Of a stretch of 37,678 nt of DNA, positions 1 to 6,965 are shown in pieces. The notes beneath the pieces were generated by a model. The model made no database searches, was not told the origin of the DNA, and saw only the letters and a program-made list of their open reading frames with translations. Origin of the DNA: Akkermansia sp. (GTDB taxonomy: Bacteria; Verrucomicrobiota; Verrucomicrobiia; Verrucomicrobiales; Akkermansiaceae). The stretch covers positions 1-37,678 of the forward strand of contig JAFQDN010000041.1 in assembly GCA_017415995.1 (NCBI GenBank), given 5' to 3'. Both the position numbers and the translations under genes were made by a program. The number at the start of each line of letters is the position of its first letter. The first letter of the stretch is position 1.

Positions 1-139
1 CATCCTGTCTGTGTTTCGCCTCCGGCTTCCTTCCCACCCCACATTACTGTGGCGCAGTTGCCTTTGGCTATTTGATTCCGCCCTGTCAGCGGCTCATTGG
101 GGACTTCCACCCCAGTTGCGCGTCATGCCTGACGTACAC
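1..139 (-). mobile_element. 5' end of a group IIC (bacterial class C) self-splicing intron, truncated by the window edge
   Basis: Read on the minus strand from position 139, the sequence begins GTGTACGTCAGGCATGACG and continues with a GGGGTGGAAGTCCCC hairpin, an AGCCAAAGGCAACTG stretch and the block GGAAGGAAGCCGGAGGCGAA. The order and spacing match what I recall of domain I of the Oceanobacillus group IIC ribozyme: GUGUG start, GGCAUG, GGGUGAGAGUCCC, GCCUAACGCAAGG and CUGAAGGAAGCGGACGGCAA. Class C introns typically insert just 3' of intrinsic terminator hairpins, and here the start lies one base after the T-run of the hairpin at 141-175. The rest, including any intron-encoded reverse transcriptase, would lie to the left of the window. 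The short plus-strand reading frame over this stretch (11-289) looks spurious. Confidence 0.78.
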
Positions 140-140
140 C

Positions 141-175
141 AAAAAGCCGTGAGTTTTAAGAACTTACGGCTTTTT
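141..175 (-). terminator. intrinsic terminator hairpin, target of the group IIC intron
   Basis: AAAAAGCCGT at 141-150 pairs with ACGGCTTTTT at 166-175, and pairing extends inward to about 155/161 with one G-T wobble. The A-run and T-run make it usable in both directions. On the minus strand it closes the transcript coming from the SprT-like gene, and the intron begins one base after its T-run. Confidence 0.8.
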
Positions 176-227
176 CTTTGGCAAAAACGGAGGGATGAAA
201 AATGGGGACAACTCCAAAAAGTGAGGG

Positions 228-250
228 AAGCCCTATTTTGGGGCTTTTGT
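228..250 (+). terminator. weak second hairpin with T-run
   Basis: AAGCCC at 228-233 pairs with GGGCTT at 241-246, followed on the plus strand by TTGTTTC. It is short and its role is uncertain. With the hairpin at 141-175 it lies in the non-coding tail of the SprT-like gene. Confidence 0.35.
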
Positions 251-262
251 TTCATTAACCTC

Positions 263-290
263 CTGACTTATTCATCTTTTCCCGTATAAT
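263..290 (+). promoter_or_regulatory. possible sigma-70-type promoter without an obvious target
   Basis: CTGACT at 263-268 and a perfect TATAAT at 285-290 are separated by 16 bases. No plausible plus-strand gene follows: the next 10 kb is mostly minus-strand coding. It could drive an antisense RNA over the SprT-like gene or be a chance match. Confidence 0.3.
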
Positions 291-327
291 CAACCATAGC
301 GAACGAGGCAATTTCGGCGCAACAGAA

Positions 328-885
328 TTAAGACAAAGCAATAATCGTGAGTTTGCCTAGAGTTTCCTGCTTCCGGCCACGGATATATGCTTGGCTCAAT
401 CTCCGAGATGACATGCGAGGGCGCGATTTGTAGCGGTAAAAGACTTCGCCTGTTTCACAATGGCACAAAGCATAGCGAAATGGACGCTGCGCGAAATCGT
501 GAGGAGCAAAATCATCGCACTTGCAAGCGGCTTTTTCTCCGGGAATCCCCAAAAGAGAGCAAAAATAACGCCACGTTACACCGTGTCCATTCTCATGTGC
601 ATGAACAAAGGCAAGAGCATGAGCAAGCTCATGTAAGAGGGTTCTGCGAATGAGTTCCCCATTACGTTCAGCATAGTACGTAACAAAATGGCGGGAAAGA
701 GTAATACAGTGTTTCCGGTAATGGCAACAGCCCAGCCTACGCACGGCGCGGTCCCATCCGAAACGCCAATCATGCAGGCCGATAGCAGCAAAACAAAGCG
801 CGGCATATTTTTCAATGGCGAGGATATTCCATTGACTCGGAGGCAAAGGCAATGAAAGCGACTGAGCCGGAGCGTTGCGAATCAT
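328..885 (-). CDS. SprT-like zinc metallopeptidase-fold protein
   Basis: This 185-residue protein contains the zinc-binding motif HELAH at residues 85-89, with a third likely ligand in GHGVTWR (His101). The HExxH plus GHGxxW pattern and spacing match the SprT/Spartan-like family. A CKC pair near residues 121-123 and a CHC in the C-terminal third recall the zinc-ribbon part of longer SprT proteins. There is no signal peptide, so it should be cytoplasmic. The substrate is unknown; SprT relatives are proteases or putative proteases acting on DNA-bound proteins. It stands alone between terminators. A promoter with its -10 only 8 bases before the ATG suggests a leaderless or nearly leaderless mRNA. 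Confidence 0.8.
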   Translation of the reverse strand: MIRNAPAQSLSLPLPPSQWNILAIEKYAALCFAAIGLHDWRFGWDRAVRRLGCCHYRKHCITLSRHFVTYYAERNGELIRRTLLHELAHALAFVHAHENGHGVTWRYFCSLLGIPGEKAACKCDDFAPHDFAQRPFRYALCHCETGEVFYRYKSRPRMSSRRLSQAYIRGRKQETLGKLTIIALS

Positions 886-893
886 AACACCGT

Positions 894-923
894 TATTAAA
901 TCACAAAGTGCTTCTCCGGGCAA
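894..923 (-). promoter_or_regulatory. putative promoter of the SprT-like gene
   Basis: On the minus strand, TTGCCC (923-918) and TTAATA (899-894) are 18 bases apart. The expected start site falls within a base or two of the ATG at 885, which would give a leaderless transcript. Confidence 0.45.
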
Positions 924-947
924 GCAGGAACGCGGCTCTGAGTTGAA

Positions 948-974
948 GAAAGCCGCAGCAATGCTGCGGCTTTC
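948..974 (-). terminator. terminator after the secreted ankyrin gene
   Basis: GAAAGCCGCAGC at 948-959 pairs with GCTGCGGCTTTC at 963-974 across a 3-base loop: a 12-bp GC-rich stem 33 bases past the ankyrin stop codon. The following T-run is short (TTTCTTC). Confidence 0.7.
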
Positions 975-1006
975 AGTATCATGGGCTAGTCGGGCAAGCG
1001 ACTGAT

Positions 1007-3604
1007 TTATGGCTGAATAAATTGGCGCAGAATACCGGAAACATGCTTATAGCCATACGTTTCGGCCAACTGCATGGCTTGAGGAATGCGTTTAGCGCCT
1101 GCATTAATCAATAGGTAAACCACATCATCATAACCGTTGGCAGCAGCATATTCCAAGGGAGTTCTGCCGGCCGCATCCGTACCGTCCACATCACATTCCA
1201 TACAAAGTAAAATACGAACAACATCCGTATGCCCGAGCGCACATGCAAGCAGCAGGGCATTTCCATCAGTATTGTTACCATCCGCAAATGGAGCGGGGAT
1301 TGTCCCGGGAAGAGGTGTCTGCATGGGGAAGAATTGATTATGCACGCGGTAAATGGCACGCTCATCAGCAGCTAAAACAGCCGCCCGCATTTCTACAGCA
1401 AGCCGTGCAACATCCCACTCCGGAGCGCCGTGCCGGACAAGCGTTTGATAATACTTCATATAGTTCCAATAGTATAAGCGAGCAACAAGCTTGCGAAGTT
1501 CAGGTTCAGGCACGTTGCGAAGATTAAGCCCATGGGCAAACATGAGCTCATACATATTCAAGTCACTCCAACAGGCGCGAAAAACGATACCCGTGGCATC
1601 GAGATTCGGATCTGCCCCGGCGGCAAGAAGGATCTTTGCAATTTCATACGCATGCGGGCAATGCTCCGTCGCAGTGCTCAGACAGGCAGAAAGTGCATTG
1701 GGGGCATTTTTGCCGAAAGCATTGGGGTTTGCTCCGGCAGCAAGCAAGCGCTTAACAGCCGCAACATCATTGGCGGCAGCAGCACCGATAAGGAGGGCAT
1801 CTTGCGAGGCGGAGAGCCCCTGCGCTGCCAACAACCTAACAATGGGATTGGGGCTATCAGCCACAGGATTAGTGCTGCCCATAGGCCAGCTGCTCTTTAA
1901 GCACACTGCCAGCTCCAGAGCATTGAGCCCGGCGTTGGTACGTGCCTGCACATCCGCTCCGGCCGAGATAAGATAACGAGCCAGAGCATCTGAGGGGGTG
2001 GTTTCTATCCATTCCATGCCGATACCTTGAATGCAATGCAGCGGGGTTTCACCCTTGGCGTTACGGGCGTTCAAATCAGCACCGTACTTCACCAAAACTC
2101 GAGCCGTTTCCACCTCCGATTCAACGCGAGTCGAGCCTCCGTAGCTCAGATAATGCATGGGGGTATTACCGGCGTCGTCCACCACCTTTCTTTCTTCCTC
2201 GCGCCAAGCATCACAGCCTACACGCTCGATATCGTTGCGAATAACCGCCTCATGCAAAGGGATTCTGCCGTGCACGCCTCGAATAAGCGATCCCCCGAGA
2301 TGCGCACTACCTTTCGCGACATGAAATACAGACGTAATGCCGAATTCCGATGTACCAACTTTGTTAAAGCGAGCATAATGCTCATTCAACACCTTTTCCA
2401 CCTCCCGATGGTTCTTGAACAACGCATACCAAAGAGCCGTATTGCCGCCCCAAGCATCGGATAGAGCCTCGATATCAGCCCCGGCAGCAAGCAGCGTTTT
2501 CACCTTCTCCACATTTCCCTCACGAGCAGCCTCAGTCAATGGGGTTCCCCCACAACGGCGGCGCCCGGACTCCGGCACATCCACCCCGGGTGTTGTAATA
2601 GGGTGTGGGGCAGCCGGGTTCTCCAACATGGAGATGATATCCTGCCGTCCCTGCTCGCGGGCAATGTCCAATGCGGTGCGTCCCTTGTTATCTTTCAACG
2701 TAGGATCTGCTCCAATGGAAAGTAAGTAAGCCACACGACGAGCATCGTGCCGGGACCATTTCTCGGCAGAGAAACACAGCAATGGGCCGTATGAATTCGG
2801 AGCATTTACATCTGCCCCCAAACGCAGCAGTCTGCTGAAGGTGGTATTGGGGAATGCGGTTTCTGTACGCCAAACTAAGGCCACAAAATCCGACAGTTCC
2901 GGTCCGGCTAAATGAATATCCATCCCTGCATCCAAAAGCGGATGCATGCTGGGGCCATTGTGCACACAGCAATGCATCAAATCCCGCACACGTAAGTTTG
3001 GATTAGCTCCGGCCTGCAACAATAAGGCCATAATTTGCTCATCGTGTGGCTGGCAATTCGTGCCCGCGCTCATACAAATGTATAAGGGAAAAGCGCGTGC
3101 AAAATTAGGGTCTGCCCCTGCAGCCAAACACTGTTTTACTTTGGCTACATCATTGTTGGCGCAAGCCTCTGCAAGTTTGCCGTGGAGCGACAGCTCCAGC
3201 CCAAGTGAACGCAGGTACTCAACCACCGCCGCATCGGCAACGTCCTTTTGGCAGACGGCCAACTCCAACAAATTCATGCCGTCCGGGTTGAGGGCATGTA
3301 CATCAGCCCCGGCCTCCACCAACGCTTTGATGACGGCCAAGCTACTGCGCATCTCATGGTTATAATAACGAATGGAGGAGATAAGCATCAGCGGGGTGTT
3401 GCCCGCAGCATCCCGAGCATTAACATCTGCCCCGCCCGCAATCAAGGCAAGTGCCTTATCTGCATTACCCGAACGGTGGCATTTCAATACCACCTGCATC
3501 AATGGAGTACGCCCCTGAGCGTCTCGCGGAGCATCCACAGATTCAGCCTGAGCCACCAAGCAAGCAAGAGGCAGACATAACATGGTACACGGTACGTATT
3601 TCAT
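1007..3604 (-). CDS. large secreted ankyrin-repeat protein with internal duplication
   Basis: This 865-residue protein starts with a typical signal peptide (MKYVPCTMLCLPLACLVAQA, likely cut after residue 20). It continues with many ankyrin repeats, recognised by GADVNA/GADPN turns, GxTPL loops and VxxLLxAGA helices. Repeats are spread through residues 30-330, 350-410, 445-740 and 775-840. Residues about 60-270 and 510-735 align as a diverged duplication: LLELAVC at 112 against ALELAVC at 562, and AGANPNL at 198-204 against AGADPNL at 662-668. The protein is probably periplasmic or surface-exposed and acts by protein binding; no enzymatic motif is visible. The gene ends in a strong hairpin and has no obvious operon partner. 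Its target is unknown. Confidence 0.85.
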   Translation of the reverse strand: MKYVPCTMLCLPLACLVAQAESVDAPRDAQGRTPLMQVVLKCHRSGNADKALALIAGGADVNARDAAGNTPLMLISSIRYYNHEMRSSLAVIKALVEAGADVHALNPDGMNLLELAVCQKDVADAAVVEYLRSLGLELSLHGKLAEACANNDVAKVKQCLAAGADPNFARAFPLYICMSAGTNCQPHDEQIMALLLQAGANPNLRVRDLMHCCVHNGPSMHPLLDAGMDIHLAGPELSDFVALVWRTETAFPNTTFSRLLRLGADVNAPNSYGPLLCFSAEKWSRHDARRVAYLLSIGADPTLKDNKGRTALDIAREQGRQDIISMLENPAAPHPITTPGVDVPESGRRRCGGTPLTEAAREGNVEKVKTLLAAGADIEALSDAWGGNTALWYALFKNHREVEKVLNEHYARFNKVGTSEFGITSVFHVAKGSAHLGGSLIRGVHGRIPLHEAVIRNDIERVGCDAWREEERKVVDDAGNTPMHYLSYGGSTRVESEVETARVLVKYGADLNARNAKGETPLHCIQGIGMEWIETTPSDALARYLISAGADVQARTNAGLNALELAVCLKSSWPMGSTNPVADSPNPIVRLLAAQGLSASQDALLIGAAAANDVAAVKRLLAAGANPNAFGKNAPNALSACLSTATEHCPHAYEIAKILLAAGADPNLDATGIVFRACWSDLNMYELMFAHGLNLRNVPEPELRKLVARLYYWNYMKYYQTLVRHGAPEWDVARLAVEMRAAVLAADERAIYRVHNQFFPMQTPLPGTIPAPFADGNNTDGNALLLACALGHTDVVRILLCMECDVDGTDAAGRTPLEYAAANGYDDVVYLLINAGAKRIPQAMQLAETYGYKHVSGILRQFIQP

Positions 3605-3692
3605 AAACGAATCGTATTGTTCTGTTAATTTGTACGTAACAAGCCATGCAATTCTTTCAACTTTTTTATTTTATTTTCTTCTTCTCAACTCA

Positions 3693-4097
3693 TCAGCACT
3701 TACAGATAAGATTAGCAGAAGAATTACCGAGCCAGAAAAGGAGCAAGCTACCCACCACAGTAAGCACCATATAAAGACCGGAAGCCAAGTAAGAACCGGC
3801 ACGCAGCAGCTGCGAGTTTTCATAAGCAAATGCAGCTAGAGTGGAATAGCCACCGCACAGCCCGGCGGTAACGGCCAAGCGGAGGTTCGGAGAGCTGATA
3901 AGGCCATTAGTCGCAAAGCCACAAAACACGCCCATGAAAAAACACCCAAAAAAATTGATGATAAGTGTGTGCCAAGGCATTCCGGAAGGGGTTATACCCC
4001 ACTTATTATACACATACCAGCCGGTCAGATAACGCAAAACACCACCAATGAAACAGCCACCGCCAACACACAATAAAGTTCTGATGGAAATACCCAT
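3693..4097 (-). CDS. crcB: CrcB/Fluc fluoride ion channel
   Basis: This small four-helix membrane protein (134 residues from the ATG at 4097) has the family signatures in order: GGCFIGGVLRY near the N-terminus, HTLIINFFG in helix 2, and GLCGGYSTLAAFAYE in helix 3. The last corresponds to the usual GFCGGxTTFSTF pore region. Fluc channels work as antiparallel dimers that let fluoride leave the cytoplasm. A TTG start at 4136 would add 13 residues, but the ATG start gives a length closer to the usual 120-130. I see no fluoride riboswitch in the 140 bases upstream. The gene follows the flotillin operon on the same strand, with a hairpin between. Confidence 0.88.
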   Translation of the reverse strand: MGISIRTLLCVGGGCFIGGVLRYLTGWYVYNKWGITPSGMPWHTLIINFFGCFFMGVFCGFATNGLISSPNLRLAVTAGLCGGYSTLAAFAYENSQLLRAGSYLASGLYMVLTVVGSLLLFWLGNSSANLICKC

Positions 4098-4183
4098 AAA
4101 CAGGGAGATACTAGCACTGAGAGCACACTTAGGCAAGCCCTAAGTAGTAAAAGGCATAAAAGATTTCGATTTCCGAAAGCTAA

Positions 4184-4215
4184 GCCCCCTGTAGAGAACA
4201 TGCTCTGCAGGGGGC
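4184..4215 (-). terminator. hairpin after the flotillin gene
   Basis: GCCCCCTGTAGAG at 4184-4196 pairs with CTCTGCAGGGGGC at 4203-4215 (13 bp, one wobble, 6-base loop), 24 bases past the flotillin stop. The T-run is poor, so it may be a leaky terminator allowing some transcription into crcB. Confidence 0.6.
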
Positions 4216-4239
4216 AAGTAGCCGGAATATGGAAAGTAC

Positions 4240-5751
4240 TCAGCTTTGCGGAGCCGAGGCGGACGATTCCTCCGCTGAGGATTTGCCGAGGTAGGAGGGG
4301 AGCTCCACACCTACGCTGCTGGCAAGCTCATGCAGAGGCAATGTGCCGGTAACAAGATTCTGAACGAAACCACCTACGGAACCGGATTTATCATTTCCGC
4401 CCCCCATGACAACAACTTTATCGAAGCTGAGGCCACGAACAGCGCTGGCTTGCGTTTCCACAATTTGCGGAAGCTGCTCTGTAACAAGAAGGCCGGATGC
4501 AGAACGAGCGTCACCGGCGGCGGCTACAATCTGGCGGAAGCCATTGGCCTTAGCCTCCAAAGCAGCTTGAATAGCGGCAGCTTGACCACGACCGACAAGT
4601 TCCAGACCTTCACCTTCCGCCTTTTTCTTGAGGAGGAGAGCCTCGGCCTCACCTTTTGCGAGTTCGAGCGCGGCGTCGCCTTCTGCCTTATTGGCAATAA
4701 CGAGGGCTTGAGCCTTACCTTCCTGCTCTTTTACGAGCACGGCAGCAATAGCCTCTGCAGCAATCTCTTGTTTTCGCTTCTGAATTTCAGCAGCAACAAT
4801 TTCATTAGCCGTCTGCGTGGCACGCTCAAGCTCGGCACGCTTCATTTCGGCCTCGCGATTTGCAATATAACCGGCTTCTTCAGCTTTAGCAGCTTGCTCT
4901 TTCTCAGCTACAACGGCAATACGATGCGCCTCTGCTTGGCGAACTTTCAGGCGGGCGTTAGAGTCAGCAACTTTCATCTGGGCCTCATTATTACCCTCCA
5001 CGGCGGCCGCATTGGCCATAGCCACCTGCACCGTTTGGTCACGCAACGCCTCAGCCTTACCGATTTCACCACGACGCGTTTCCTCGGCAACTTTAATCAT
5101 AGCGTCATTAATGGCGCGTGCAGCGGCTTCTTGACCGAGAGCCGCAATGTAGCCGGAAGCGTCTCGAATATCCGTAATGTTTGCATTAATTAAATAAAGA
5201 CCGACCTTGTGGAGTTCCACATCCACGCCGTTGGTTATGCCCTTAATGAGCTTCTCGCGGTCAGCGTTAATTTCCTCAATGGTGAGAGAGGCTATAACGA
5301 CGCGCATTTGTCCCATGATGATTTCAGAAGCCAAATCGCGAATATCCTGGCGAGTACGCCCAAGCAAACGGCTGGCTGCATTCTGCATAATTTCCGGCTG
5401 GGTGGAGATGCCGACAATGAAGGAAGAAGGCACATCTACGCGAATATTTTGGCTGGAAAGCGCGCCTTTAAGTGGCACATCAATGTTAATCGGGTTCAGA
5501 TCCATGAATGCATAACTCTGAACAATCGGGAGCACAAAGGTTGCACCACCATGTATGCATTTTGCGGATTTACCGGCTCCCACGTTACCATATACGATGA
5601 GAATTTTGTCGGATGGACACATTTTATAGCGACTGAAGAGCAACGCTATCGTGCCTAAGACAAAAACGACCAAGGCAACAATGGCAACAATCCCGCCGGC
5701 TGAATCATTAAGGCCGGCAGCGAGCAACGGGGTGTTTAATATGATGTTCAT
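4240..5751 (-). CDS. floT: flotillin-like SPFH-domain membrane scaffold protein (YuaG/FloT type)
   Basis: The 503-residue protein has one N-terminal membrane segment (about residues 18-41) and then an SPFH/band-7 domain to about residue 225. A long Ala/Glu/Lys-rich coiled coil follows, with the EAEAxxxKKKAEGE patterns typical of flotillins, and then a Gly/Ser-rich tail. Flotillins oligomerise at the inner face of the plasma membrane and organise membrane microdomains. The start codon overlaps the stop of the upstream NfeD-like gene by 4 bases (ATGA). This is the classical NfeD-flotillin pairing, as in Bacillus yuaF-yuaG, and supports translational coupling. The symbol is by family resemblance. 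Confidence 0.88.
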   Translation of the reverse strand: MNIILNTPLLAAGLNDSAGGIVAIVALVVFVLGTIALLFSRYKMCPSDKILIVYGNVGAGKSAKCIHGGATFVLPIVQSYAFMDLNPINIDVPLKGALSSQNIRVDVPSSFIVGISTQPEIMQNAASRLLGRTRQDIRDLASEIIMGQMRVVIASLTIEEINADREKLIKGITNGVDVELHKVGLYLINANITDIRDASGYIAALGQEAAARAINDAMIKVAEETRRGEIGKAEALRDQTVQVAMANAAAVEGNNEAQMKVADSNARLKVRQAEAHRIAVVAEKEQAAKAEEAGYIANREAEMKRAELERATQTANEIVAAEIQKRKQEIAAEAIAAVLVKEQEGKAQALVIANKAEGDAALELAKGEAEALLLKKKAEGEGLELVGRGQAAAIQAALEAKANGFRQIVAAAGDARSASGLLVTEQLPQIVETQASAVRGLSFDKVVVMGGGNDKSGSVGGFVQNLVTGTLPLHELASSVGVELPSYLGKSSAEESSASAPQS

Positions 5752-6395
5752 TTTGTGTTATTGGGTGTAGATTCGGATTTTTGGGGAGTGAGAGGTCGAA
5801 CAGTAACCTGATAGGTGGTAGCTTGAATGACCTCGATACGAGTTTGGGGAAGCAAAGGTGTATCGCCCTCCTGAACAGCCGCAATAGTCAATAGTTGGCT
5901 GGGATGGCTGACTTGGACTTGACCACCGGTTTCACCGGCCGGGGGCACTGTAACATACACGGTACCGGTCATGCCGACCAGGGTTTCATATTTCAGAGAA
6001 CCATCAGATTTAAGGCTGTATATCAGCTTCATCAGCCCGGCGACCAAAAAGAACATAAACAAGCCTAACAGCAACCCTACCAGAATCCCCATACCGGCAC
6101 CGCTTCCTCCGGAAACCGTCAGGTAACCACCCCAGCCGAAACCGAGAATAAATGCAATGATGGCGCGGGTAGAAAATACGCCGGCATCACCATCAACCGA
6201 ACCTGCGGCATCTGCTGCATCGGCCCCATCAGCAATATCAGCAAAGACAGAAAACAAGAACATGCCAACGGACACCAATGTACCACACCAAGCAATGGCA
6301 CAGAAAATCCCCAGAGTCGAGTTAAAATGAGGTAACAGATCAGCCGATTCAAGGACCTGCACAAACCCGTTCCATACACTAGCTAATACTTCCAT
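5748..6395 (-). CDS. NfeD-like membrane protein (flotillin partner, YuaF type)
   Basis: This 215-residue protein has hydrophobic segments at about 28-50, 78-97 and 99-123. A soluble C-terminal part follows (about 138-200, starting YETLVGMTGTVYVTVPPAGE) that resembles the OB-fold of NfeD proteins. An Asp/Ala-rich loop lies between the first two helices. It heads a two-gene operon with the flotillin gene (4-bp overlap). NfeD proteins are thought to assist assembly or stability of their SPFH partners. A well-formed promoter lies 24 bases upstream of the ATG. Confidence 0.8.
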   Translation of the reverse strand: MEVLASVWNGFVQVLESADLLPHFNSTLGIFCAIAWCGTLVSVGMFLFSVFADIADGADAADAAGSVDGDAGVFSTRAIIAFILGFGWGGYLTVSGGSGAGMGILVGLLLGLFMFFLVAGLMKLIYSLKSDGSLKYETLVGMTGTVYVTVPPAGETGGQVQVSHPSQLLTIAAVQEGDTPLLPQTRIEVIQATTYQVTVRPLTPQKSESTPNNTK

Positions 6396-6418
6396 ATCGA
6401 TGAGTTGTTTCCGATGTA

Positions 6419-6447
6419 AGTTTACACTGCCAACACTGTAGCGTCAA
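6419..6447 (-). promoter_or_regulatory. promoter of the NfeD-flotillin operon
   Basis: On the minus strand TTGACG (6447-6442) and TAAACT (6424-6419) are separated by exactly 17 bases, upstream of the ATG at 6395. Confidence 0.65.
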
Positions 6448-6508
6448 ACAGAAAGTATGGCACATAGCAATTTGTGACGCAATTTCATGAAAAAATAAGA
6501 AATTTGTC

Positions 6509-6536
6509 TTGCATAATGCTTATAAGCTGGTATCAT
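6509..6536 (+). promoter_or_regulatory. rpsO promoter
   Basis: TTGCAT at 6509-6514 and TATCAT at 6531-6536 with a 16-base spacer. The transcript would have a leader of about 65 bases before rpsO, which is divergent from the flotillin operon. The leader has no strong Shine-Dalgarno site. Confidence 0.6.
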
Positions 6537-6607
6537 ACCCGCACCTCTTCAATGGTCGATTTGCCGCAGCCACGAAAAATCAACCCACAAACAAGAGATA
6601 CACGACA

Positions 6608-6859
6608 ATGAGCGAAATCAACGTCAACGACTTCAAGATTAACGAGAAGGACACCGGCTCCACCGGTTTCCAGGTAGCTGTGCTTACCAAGCGCATCGCC
6701 CACCTTACGCAGCACCTTGTTGCCAACAAGCACGACCACTCTTCCCGACGCGGTCTGCTGATGATGGTAGCACGCCGTCGTAAGCTTCTGGATTATGCAA
6801 AGCGCACCGACAACGAGCTCTACAAGAGCCTGCTCGTTCGTCTTTCCCTCCGTCACTAA
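6608..6859 (+). CDS. rpsO: 30S ribosomal protein S15
   Basis: This 83-residue protein carries the S15 core: the DTGSTGFQVAVLTKRIAHLT helix-turn segment, NKHDHSSRRGLLMMVARRRKLLDY, and a C-terminal LYKSLLVRLSLRH close to the usual LGLRR ending. S15 binds the central domain of 16S rRNA early in small-subunit assembly. The ATG at 6608 gives the normal family length; the frame stays open upstream to 6509 but that part lies over the promoter and leader. The gene is monocistronic between its own promoter and a strong terminator, without the pnp gene that follows it in many bacteria. S15 often represses its own translation, but no known operator structure is recognisable here. Confidence 0.97.
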   Translation: MSEINVNDFKINEKDTGSTGFQVAVLTKRIAHLTQHLVANKHDHSSRRGLLMMVARRRKLLDYAKRTDNELYKSLLVRLSLRH

Positions 6860-6903
6860 TCAGGAGACGGAAGGTTCTGAAAGTCACAGAACACAAAATT
6901 CAC

Positions 6904-6939
6904 AAAAAACCGCAGGAAAGTCGAATCCTGCGGTTTTTT
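6904..6939. terminator. bidirectional intrinsic terminator between rpsO and the Wzy-like gene
   Basis: AAAAAACCGCAGGA at 6904-6917 pairs perfectly with TCCTGCGGTTTTTT at 6926-6939 (8-base loop). A- and T-runs on both sides let it serve rpsO on the plus strand and the convergent membrane-protein gene ending at 6966. Confidence 0.9.
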
Positions 6940-6965
6940 GTTGTATTTATTTTTGCGAGAACGCA

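Noticed and set aside
11..289. 92-codon plus-strand frame at the left edge
   Set aside because: It crosses the group II intron end and a terminator hairpin, and its translation shows no family features.
4098..4183. Possible fluoride riboswitch before crcB
   Set aside because: The conserved pseudoknot core of the crcB motif could not be found; only the terminator-like hairpin of the upstream gene is present.
4330..5193. 287-codon plus-strand frame opposite the flotillin gene
   Set aside because: It mirrors the Ala/Glu-rich coiled-coil codons of flotillin, which produce long antisense frames by composition.
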